Shown: piece after piece, positions 8,033 through 16,200 of the stretch
How positions within the stretch are numbered: the stretch's first letter is position 1
How the letters are laid out: every line of letters begins with the position of its first letter
Source: Alphaproteobacteria bacterium
GTDB lineage: Bacteria > Pseudomonadota > Alphaproteobacteria > Rickettsiales > JABCZZ01
Assembly (NCBI GenBank): GCA_013289445.1
Contig: JABCZZ010000006.1
Coordinates: 1-64,000 of the forward strand
DNA: 64,000 bases
Direction of reading: 5' to 3'
Notes under the pieces: model-generated
What the model saw: the letters and a program-made list of their open reading frames with translations, nothing else
Database searches by the model: none
Told to the model about the DNA's origin: nothing
Made by a program: the position numbers and the translations under genes

Positions 8033-9343
8033 TCATCTTCTGTTTAAACCAGGGGTTTGAGCTGTTTGCTCTCTGGGATAAAACCATGGATTATGACTTA
8101 AGGCTTCCATCTCCTTGCGAAGATGCTCGATAATCTGTGAACGCGAATCTTTGAGCTCAGTACGCTCGCCTAAAAAATCCGCCGTCGCTTCAATCGCTTT
8201 TTGACGAAGTTCGGGAGGTTGCCTGTTTAACACTTGGGCAGCCAGACCGTATACATCTTCTACCAATGCTCCGGTCTCAATACTTCCGCCAGTGACTTTG
8301 TTAGAGATCGAATATAATGAATTCCCGAGCAACATGGCAGCAATACCTGCCATATCCCATTGGTAGTGACGCGTGCCGTTAGGTTGTGCTAATTGATCCC
8401 GACGCTCCTCAAAGGCGCCCCACGTGCTAAGCGCGTTATGGGTAAGACCCGCCCAGCCTGCCAGCCTTAGAGGCTTTTCTTGAATATAGGCCCATGCTTT
8501 TTCCAGGGAGCCCGCGTTTTGCAGTTTTTCCTTATCCGGCTTCTTTTCTTTGATCAGCAGCGCTGCCGTCCAGCCGGCAACAATGACCGCCGCCGCTGCC
8601 TGCTTGCGTGGATTATGCTGATTCAATCCTGCCCTAAAATAATACACACCGCCTGCAATTTCTGCCAGGATTTTAAAGCCGTTGATATGCTCATGCATAT
8701 AATCATAGACGGTTTCCAAAAAACCGCCTTTTGCGGCCATGGTTTCGGCAGTGATCGCAGCGCCTTCAGGTATTGCAATGCCTTTTTCTTCAAGATGCTT
8801 GGTAAGTTTGGTAAGCAGCGATTTAAACTGCCTTCTGTCATCTTTGCCGCCAAACGCTGTAAGCAAGCTGTCTCCCACGGCAAATGATACACCAGTGCCT
8901 ATCTGGTCGTTGTCCTTGCGCCGTATACCTGAAATAATAAATAAAATATTGCCAAGGGTATAGAATATGCCCGATGCACGCAGACTGTTGCTGCGCAATG
9001 AATCGCCCAGTCCCTCATGACTGTTGTTAGCTGTGGTTGAAATTCGTGCAGCGCCCATAATATGGTTGCCGGTCTGCAAAAGTGCCAGCAACTCATTTTC
9101 ATTGGCCAGGCCGCTGACTCTCAGTACAGATTTTCCATAACGGTTATCCGAATTCGTCGCCCAACCCATTTGTTTGAAGCGGTCGCGCAGTGCAAGCAGT
9201 TTTGGAGCATGTTCCTGTGCATTTTCCGGCGGATAAATATAGGCGACCGCGCCGTTTTTATCCTGCGCGCGCACATCAATGCGGGTTATCAGGGATGGCG
9301 CATCCCACTGATAAGTTTTTATAGAACTTACTTTTTCTACCAT
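8033..9343 (-). CDS. Orphan membrane-associated protein
   Basis: A 436-residue protein that is not recognised. The N-terminal ~85 residues are polar and could form a small alpha/beta domain. Weakly hydrophobic stretches follow around 125-140, 225-240 and 250-265 (AAAAVIVAGWTAALLI), and a further hydrophobic part (AGIAAMLLGNSLYSISN) comes later. There is no signal peptide. It lies three bases after the convergent kinase gene and is transcribed alone. The composition resembles the other large orphan proteins of the window. Inner-membrane association is an inference from hydrophobicity only. Confidence 0.6.
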   Translation of the reverse strand: MVEKVSSIKTYQWDAPSLITRIDVRAQDKNGAVAYIYPPENAQEHAPKLLALRDRFKQMGWATNSDNRYGKSVLRVSGLANENELLALLQTGNHIMGAARISTTANNSHEGLGDSLRSNSLRASGIFYTLGNILFIISGIRRKDNDQIGTGVSFAVGDSLLTAFGGKDDRRQFKSLLTKLTKHLEEKGIAIPEGAAITAETMAAKGGFLETVYDYMHEHINGFKILAEIAGGVYYFRAGLNQHNPRKQAAAAVIVAGWTAALLIKEKKPDKEKLQNAGSLEKAWAYIQEKPLRLAGWAGLTHNALSTWGAFEERRDQLAQPNGTRHYQWDMAGIAAMLLGNSLYSISNKVTGGSIETGALVEDVYGLAAQVLNRQPPELRQKAIEATADFLGERTELKDSRSQIIEHLRKEMEALSHNPWFYPREQTAQTPGLNRR

Positions 9344-9516
9344 AGGAATCTTAGAGGTCTTCTTAAAAACCTATGATAAAGCATCTTGGTTACAGAATTG
9401 TTACGATTGGATGATTTTTTTTAACGTTACTATGGGTTTCCAGGAGGCTGTCAGAAAGAAATTAACGTAACCAGCTGTTTATAATAAATAATACCTAAGA
9501 CAATAGGTAAATCTAC

Positions 9517-9566
9517 AATTCATATTGACTCACTATAGTTTAATTCATATTAGATTACTATGGAAT
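9517..9566 (+). repeat. Two tandem 25-bp direct repeats in the Rrf2 promoter (candidate operator)
   Basis: AATTCATATT begins at 9517 and again at 9542, each followed by five variable bases and ACTAT-A/G-G, giving two abutting 25-bp units. A weaker similar segment (GAGTTACCTATG) follows up to the start codon. The copies cover the predicted -35 and -10 elements of the Rrf2 gene, as expected for an autoregulatory repressor site. Binding by this Rrf2 protein is inferred. Confidence 0.6.
9525..9553 (+). promoter_or_regulatory. Predicted sigma-70-type promoter of the Rrf2 gene
   Basis: TTGACT (9525-9530) lies 17 bases before TATTAG (9548-9553), a fair sigma-70-type pair, about 30 bases before the ATG at 9585. 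It is embedded in the tandem repeats. Confidence 0.5.
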
Positions 9567-9584
9567 TAAAAATATGAGTTACCT

Positions 9585-10025
9585 ATGCTTTCAATGAAGG
9601 CAAAATATGCACTCAGAGCGCTCGTGGTGCTTTCCATACATGAAAAGAAATTATTGCAAGGCAAGGCGATTGCCAAGCAGGCGGATGTCCCGGCAAAATT
9701 TCTTGAAACTATTCTTATAGAACTGAAGAATCATAATATTGTGAGCAGCAAACGTGGCATATTCGGTGGTTATTTTCTCGCGCGCCCTGCCCGGGACATC
9801 GCTGTAGGGCAAATCATCCGGCTCATGGATGGATCTCTGGCTCCCCTGCGCTGCGCAAGCGTCTCTGACTATAAGAAATGTGATGATTGTGAAGATGAAA
9901 ACACCTGCGTCATACGCAAAGTGATGCTAGATGTTCGCAACGCAATTGCCGGTGTTCTCGATCATCAGAATCTTGCCGATATGCTTAAGCTATCACCCAA
10001 GCAGAAGCAGAATGTGTTCTGGTGA
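9585..10025 (+). CDS. Rrf2-family transcriptional regulator, probably Fe-S
   Basis: A 146-residue protein with the Rrf2 winged-helix domain: MKAKYALRALVVL opening, recognition-helix region QADVPAKFLETIL and wing SKRGIFGGY. Cys90, Cys99, Cys102 and Cys108 form a cluster in the position used by IscR, NsrR and RsrR to bind an iron-sulfur centre, although the spacing differs from IscR. Such proteins sense iron-sulfur status, nitric oxide or redox state. The promoter carries two 25-bp repeats. The gene is followed after 57 bases by the DUF6356-FAD fusion gene, its likely target or operon partner. Confidence 0.88.
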   Translation: MLSMKAKYALRALVVLSIHEKKLLQGKAIAKQADVPAKFLETILIELKNHNIVSSKRGIFGGYFLARPARDIAVGQIIRLMDGSLAPLRCASVSDYKKCDDCEDENTCVIRKVMLDVRNAIAGVLDHQNLADMLKLSPKQKQNVFW

Positions 10026-10082
10026 CTAAGGCATGGAGAAATTATAAGTGATGTCCGCGCAGCGCTGCATAGGAGATTATTC

Positions 10083-11924
10083 ATGACGGATACAAAGCAG
10101 GAAACCACGGCGAATCTGCGTGGGTGGCTGTTGCAGGATAAGCATTTGCAGAAGGCAAAACAATTGCGCGAAGAGCTGGAAAAAGCTTTTACCGAACATC
10201 CGAGGCTTACCGGAGAGAATTATTTTCAGCATTTGTGGTTCACGTTTAAGGTTTCTCTGCGCTTTGTATTGGTAAGTATCGTGCTTATCACGCATGGCCT
10301 GTTTCCTTTCTTATTCAAGCGGGCGACAAGCGACCAGATTGAGCGCGTATATTTTATTATGAAATCACGCGTTCCCAGACCCGTTATCAAATCGTCGCTC
10401 AGCAAGATATTTAACTTAGCAAAAAACGCTGCCGATGCTGCGCAACCTCAACGTATAGGAATTATAGGGGGCGGTTTCAGCGGTACGATGGCTTTGGCTA
10501 ATCTTATAAAAAGTGCTGAAGCCCCCCTGATCATCGAATGGTTTGACGAAAGCAAGGAACTTGCTACCGGGGTAGCTTATAGTACGCAAGACAGTAGCCA
10601 TTTACTCAATGTACGTGCCGACCGAATGGGAGCCTTTGCAGGAAAGCCGGAAGGTTTTTATAGCTGGCTGCAGACGGAAGCGGGAAAGCTGCATGCGACT
10701 ACCTATTGGCCGGATAAGGAAATCAAAGAAGATTCCTTTGTGCCGCGAGTATTATATTCGGCCTATCTCAAGGCGATACTCGACGAAACCCTTGAACGGG
10801 CACAAAATAAAGGTATCGAAGTGCTCATCAGCAATCTCAGTGTGGTTGATGCAAATTACAGCAAAGAAACTAAACAACTTATGCTTTCGACCAGTAAAAA
10901 TGGTATCGAAAAAAATGTCCTGACAGATGCGTTGATACTTGCCACAGGTAATCTGCCTCCGCGTCAGTTTGCATTTCAGCCTGGTCTGATCCGCAGCAAA
11001 ACACATTATGTGGCAAATGTCTGGCAGCCGGGGACAGAAAATATATTTCCCGAGAGAGTAAATCAGCTTTCTGCTGACGATGAGATTGTCATTATTGGTA
11101 CCGGCCTTACGATGGTGGATAGCGTCCTTACGCTGAAAAAAAACGGGTATAAAGGAACCATTACGGCCATCTCAAGGCATGGATGGCTGCCTGCAGCGCA
11201 TGCGCCTGCCAAGCCTTATTCTAAATGGGAATGGACGCTTGACCCCAATATGGCTCCGCAGAGTGTGTTGCAGATGTTTAAACGGCTGCGACAGGAGATT
11301 GAGAGGGCCATAGCTTCAGGATATGACTGGCGCAGCGTGATTGACTCGCTTCGTCCGGTAACACAGCCACTCTGGAAGCGCTTAAGCACGACAGAGAAAC
11401 GCAAATTCATCGTGCGGTTGTTTACGCTTTGGAATATCCATCGCCATCGAATGGCGCCAGAAATTCATGTGCAGCTTAAGGAGATGCAGCAAAGCGGAGC
11501 ATTGAAGGTCATTCCTGGAAGGATCTATTATGTCGGTTCGGACGAGCAGGGTCTCACCGTGGCTTACCGCAAACGTGGCGCCAACCGTGTGGAGACTGTC
11601 CGCGCGACGCTGGTGCTTAACTGCACCGGTCCCGAATATGACATTGCCACCAGCTCTCACCGGTTGCTAAAAAATCTGCGTGACCGCAGGCTTGTGAGTG
11701 TAGATTCATTGCGTATGGGCATCAGCACCACAAAATCAGGCAGTGCAGAAGGCCGGGCGCCGGATGTCATTTTTCCGATTGGTACATTGCTTGTAGGAGA
11801 ATTGTTAGAATGTACCGCGGTGCCAGAACTTCGCGAGCAGGTAAACACGGTGGCGGCAGCGCTTACGGAGCGTCTCAAAGTGCTGCGTGATGCCGATGCA
11901 GAACTGTTGGGCGCCTGGATATAG
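10083..11924 (+). CDS. DUF6356 membrane domain fused to FAD/NAD(P)-binding oxidoreductase
   Basis: A 613-residue protein with two parts. Residues ~35-95 (FTEHPRL, GENYFQHLWF, hydrophobic FVLVSIVLITHGLFPFLF) match DUF6356, normally a free-standing small membrane protein. From residue ~120 a Rossmann motif IGIIGGGFSG opens a FAD-NAD(P)-binding domain of the HI0933/lysine-hydroxylase-like type, with a second dinucleotide motif VIIGTGLTM and a typical ATGNLPPR strand end. The fusion anchors a flavoprotein at the inner membrane. Substrate is unknown. A Shine-Dalgarno sequence (GGAG) precedes the ATG. It follows the Rrf2 gene, suggesting redox or iron-sulfur control. Confidence 0.8.
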   Translation: MTDTKQETTANLRGWLLQDKHLQKAKQLREELEKAFTEHPRLTGENYFQHLWFTFKVSLRFVLVSIVLITHGLFPFLFKRATSDQIERVYFIMKSRVPRPVIKSSLSKIFNLAKNAADAAQPQRIGIIGGGFSGTMALANLIKSAEAPLIIEWFDESKELATGVAYSTQDSSHLLNVRADRMGAFAGKPEGFYSWLQTEAGKLHATTYWPDKEIKEDSFVPRVLYSAYLKAILDETLERAQNKGIEVLISNLSVVDANYSKETKQLMLSTSKNGIEKNVLTDALILATGNLPPRQFAFQPGLIRSKTHYVANVWQPGTENIFPERVNQLSADDEIVIIGTGLTMVDSVLTLKKNGYKGTITAISRHGWLPAAHAPAKPYSKWEWTLDPNMAPQSVLQMFKRLRQEIERAIASGYDWRSVIDSLRPVTQPLWKRLSTTEKRKFIVRLFTLWNIHRHRMAPEIHVQLKEMQQSGALKVIPGRIYYVGSDEQGLTVAYRKRGANRVETVRATLVLNCTGPEYDIATSSHRLLKNLRDRRLVSVDSLRMGISTTKSGSAEGRAPDVIFPIGTLLVGELLECTAVPELREQVNTVAAALTERLKVLRDADAELLGAWI

Positions 11925-12089
11925 TGTGGGTGTTCACGATGGCAATACTATCCAACGCTGAATTCTGACTGAATGTTTTCAGAGTAGTTGGCCCATTACT
12001 TCACCCAATATCTGTAGAAATTTTTTACCAAGTTTTGTAAGTGCCAATGATGAGGCGGAGGTAAACCTAGACGTCAAAAACATCTCCAA

Positions 12090-12104
12090 CTATAATCAAC
12101 AGGA
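12090..12104 (+). promoter_or_regulatory. 15-bp element shared with the second prepilin locus
   Basis: ACTATAATCAACAGG occurs here and again at 20745-20759, before the operon holding the second prepilin gene. It contains a perfect TATAAT with TAGAC 17-18 bases upstream in both places. Here the start codon at 12106 follows at once, so a transcript from this box would be nearly leaderless; alternatively the element is a regulator site. Confidence 0.5.
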
Positions 12105-12105
12105 C

Positions 12106-13026
12106 ATGGATGAAAGTAAAAAATTCCACAACGGTTTTACCCTCATCGAGCTTTCCATCGTGCTCGTCATCATCGGCCTTATTGTCGGCGGCGTATTGGT
12201 TGGGCAGGATTTGATAAAAGCCGCCGCTGTCCGCGCGACTATTTCGCAGATTGAGAAATACAATACGGCGGTCAATACCTTTCGCGGAAAATTTGCAGCG
12301 CTTCCCGGCGATATGAACAGTGCAACGGCGCTTCAATTCGGGTTTGCAGCAAGGGGACAATATACCGGGGAAGGGGATGGCAACGGCGTCATACAAGGGA
12401 TAACAGCTGATGCAGCAAGCAGCTATAATGGTCTTACCGCCTCTGCCGGTGAAACCGCCGTGTTCTGGGTAGATTTGAGCGCGGCGGGCCTGATTGACGG
12501 ATCATTTAACACTGCAAGCGAAACCATTCTGCCGGCGTCTACTGTCGCAGGCACCGGCGTCGATCTCTATTTTCCACAGGCAAAAATCGGACGAGGAAAT
12601 TATGTGTATGTCTGGAGTGCGGATGTATTCACTCCCGGTGACGGTAATCCCGGTCAAAATGGAACTACTAATTATTTTGGTATTTCGGCGATCACGCAAT
12701 TAGTGACCTATAATATGTATTCCCTCCCTGCGCTCACCGTGCAGGAAGCCTATAATATCGATAAAAAAATGGACGATGGCTTTCCGTCGACGGGGCGTGT
12801 CATCGCCGCCTATGAAGATTTGCAATGGTTTGCATCCCCCGCATCTGCGCTATCCGGAGGATGGGCTAACGATCCCTGGACGCAGGGAACCGCACAAACA
12901 GCAACTTCCGCAAGTGCTGCTACCTGCTATGACAACGGTAACAATGCAAACGGGCAATTGCAGTATTCTCTCAGCCAGAGCGCTGGTGCTATGGTTAACT
13001 GCGCCCTATCGTTTCAGTTTCAGTAA
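12106..13026 (+). CDS. Prepilin-like protein (type IV pilin / pseudopilin N-terminus)
   Basis: A 306-residue protein with a class III signal: a short basic leader, Gly10 before the predicted cut, then FTLIELSIVLVIIGLIVGG with Glu at mature position 5. The following AVNTFRGKFAALPGDMNSA is shared with the protein at 21440-22396. The rest is a large, Gly/Thr/Asn-rich globular domain with a late Cys pair. A prepilin peptidase should process it and the helix should pack in a pilus or pseudopilus. No assembly ATPase or secretin gene lies here, so the machine is elsewhere. Role as major, minor or orphan pilin is open. Confidence 0.88.
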   Translation: MDESKKFHNGFTLIELSIVLVIIGLIVGGVLVGQDLIKAAAVRATISQIEKYNTAVNTFRGKFAALPGDMNSATALQFGFAARGQYTGEGDGNGVIQGITADAASSYNGLTASAGETAVFWVDLSAAGLIDGSFNTASETILPASTVAGTGVDLYFPQAKIGRGNYVYVWSADVFTPGDGNPGQNGTTNYFGISAITQLVTYNMYSLPALTVQEAYNIDKKMDDGFPSTGRVIAAYEDLQWFASPASALSGGWANDPWTQGTAQTATSASAATCYDNGNNANGQLQYSLSQSAGAMVNCALSFQFQ

Positions 13027-13248
13027 TTTCATTTCGCCAAGAAGCATTTTCTTCCGTCGTCCAGACGGGCGGATAATCATGTTCATAATCAGTGTTTTAT
13101 GTCACCGCTGCTTGGCGTTATAAGCAATGATACGGAGGGAATTCTTCATGAAACCTTAATATTTTCTTCATAGCTCAATGCTAAACTTTACATGAAAAAA
13201 CAAGACCTCAGCCGTATTCATCAGGCAAAATAAACGCGAGTAAATTTC

Positions 13249-16200
13249 ATGGCCGAGCCTAACGGTAATACGCTTCTGCAAAACGACGAGTATTTTTACG
13301 AGAATAATCGGTTGTTGCCGCAAAACGATCCGGCCGCACGCGAATTTATAGCTACCATAGAACGTATACATGAACGGCTGCTAAGCGCAATGCTGGGCCC
13401 TGATTATAACCGGGCGGATTACAAAGTGCAGTTCATGCTCTCGGCGGACGAAGAACCCAATGCCGCCATCGCTACCTGGAAACAACCTCCTCTCATCCTA
13501 TTCAGCAAAGGTCTTATTAAGCTGGCAGCCAATGAATCGGAACTTGCTGCTGTACTGGCACATGAGCTGACGCACGGAGATTTCAGGAAAAAGCTGGGGC
13601 AGCATGACAATGGCAAGCTTGAGGAAATGAGCGCAGATCTGCGGGCACCTTACATGCTGCGCAAGGCAAATTATCCGCAGGAAGCCATGCGCACGATTAT
13701 GCAGAAGCTTCCCAACGATGAAGTGCTGGGAATGGTTTTCCCCGACCCTTCGGATCCGCACCCTAATCTGAATTTGCGTATATCGGCATTGCATACCGCA
13801 GAACGTGCGTTGGTGCGCGGGCCGTTTGGCATGGGCGAGCAGGATACAGACGCCATCGTTGATCCCGCCATCAGCACGAGGTTGCTAGGTGCGCTTGAGC
13901 GCATCACTTATGCCAGCACCGTAGAGAGAATTCTGGCGGAAAAAGGTTTTCAGCGCGCAGACGTTGTGGGTCAGATCGGTATACTTCGCGACATCATACA
14001 AAATGATCTGCCGACATGGGATGTGAACCATCAGGCGCGCAGCAAAGATATCACTAAAGCGTTCCGTGGGCTTCACATTCAGCGTGGCAATGCCGAGCAT
14101 GAGAAAGCCGTCGCCTCTATCGTGGACGCGATGGCAAAAACGCCCGAAATGCCCTGGAATAAAACGATTGCAACCAAATTTTACCGCGCACTTCAGCAAT
14201 CCTACGAAGGCAACGGTAAGACTATCGAAACGATCCCATTAGGCGGCCTGCGGACTCTTAATGAAAGCATGCTGCGTTTTACACAGGCCACTTCACCCGA
14301 TGAAATAAAAGGCGCTGCCCGTGAGCTCAATCGCCTCGCAAACCAATATGTTTTTGATAAGAAAGAACGTGGATTTTTCAGGGAGGACAAAGACACACGT
14401 CCGCAGGATATCATCAGGTTCACACGCTTTAAAACTCCGAATATAGATCAAGTGAAGAATGTCGAAACTACGCCAATGGCTCCAAGTTGGGACAGGCATG
14501 TGCAGCTTGCGACACAATCGGGCGACAAAGAACTACTGCTGGCACTCAAGCGCATGGGTATCACGTATGATGCGCGGATCCAGTCGCAATTACGCGAATT
14601 TCAAGATACCCCTCATATCAGCATGCCCTATGAGGGATTTTTGGGCGGCCCGACATTCCGCTATGATGCAAATGGGCAGCTGATAGGACTTCGCACCGAA
14701 AATGATTATTTCCGTGCCGATGAACAACAGGCAGCCTTTACAAGGCGGGAGCAGGAAGAGCGGGCGGCTCTGCCTTCGGTAAACTGGCAATTGCTCGAAG
14801 ATAATCCCACCGTATTTGCCCAAACCTATAAACGCTATCTTTCACCGGAAATCGGCACACTCGATGGCCCACATCCCTTTGCAGATGCAATGGTGGTGCA
14901 ACTCAAATCGCTGAACCAGCGCGATGCATCTAAAGGAAAAACAGTAAATGAAGCGGTGCATTCAGAATTTACCAAGCTGGTAAAAGAAGGGCGCGAGGCG
15001 CACAAGATTGGCCCTTCCGAAGGGCGTGCAGGTGTTTCCATCAACCACCCCTTCGTGCAATATGTCATGAATGACAATAGGGATGGCGGTTTTGATTTTG
15101 ATCGGAAAATAGAACTAGCCAGCTTATCGCATCACTTTACCAATCATCAGGACACACTCACGCCAGATCAGCGCTGGAAGGTGGATAATACTAAACTCTT
15201 TGCCAATCTGCCCGTTTCCTCAACAGAGGAATTTAAAAATTTCATCGCACAGGCGACAACGCAAATCGGGCCTTATAGCAATCAAACTAATTTCCTTGCC
15301 GATCTCGTGCAGGTGGAAGCCTATCGCACCCTGGCCAACCTTAAACAGCCATTGTCGCCTGAGGATATTTGCTTTTTCCGTGACGTGAGCTATGTCAAAC
15401 AGGTTCCTGACGAAGGTCTACTCAAGCATCTTAACAACCTCCTCGATCATCAAGCGGAACAGCTTGTTTCAAGAAATATAAGCGGGTTTGGCTTCGATCA
15501 GCTGGCAAGCGACTATCGCGCGCTTTCGATGGAACGTATGGGTATATCCGCCTTTACCCAACATCCGCAATTGCGCAAGAATTATCAGATGCAGATAAAA
15601 AATCGTATCGATGCAGAAACTGATCCTGCCAAGCGCCAGAATATGCTGCAGGCTATTCTTTTTAAACAGCAGGAACCTGTCCACGGAAACGTGCTGAGTG
15701 CGTTTGACGCTAAGATTAACAGATACAATCTATCCGGAGCAAGCACCAAACCTGCTACCTATGAAGGAAGCCTTGGTGATCCGGAATTCCGCGAATGGGC
15801 AGGCACGACCTATGCCAATGTCTTTCCGCCTATTCTTGGCAAAGACGATGGCAGCCAAGTCTATGCCGCCCGGTTCAAAGGAATGGTGGATACACTGGCT
15901 GCCAATGCACCTTCGACAACGACACTCAATGTGCTCAATAAAGTCAGCACACCGATAATTGGCAATCAGCTGCTCTTTCAGGCGCCGCTGGCCAGCCATG
16001 TACGTCAGTCCATGGAATCGCAAGGGCTGAAAGAACTTGTGGGCAATAATCTGAAAGCCGCCGTCGGTGAAGTAGTGCTTTCCGCTGTTGAGAATAATTC
16101 TTCCGCCAAGAAGTCGGTGGTCGATTTTCTTATCAAACCGGTTTCTGAAGCCAGTTCGAAGGCGTTTCTCAGCAACTTTGAAAAGGGTGTTCGCAAGGAA

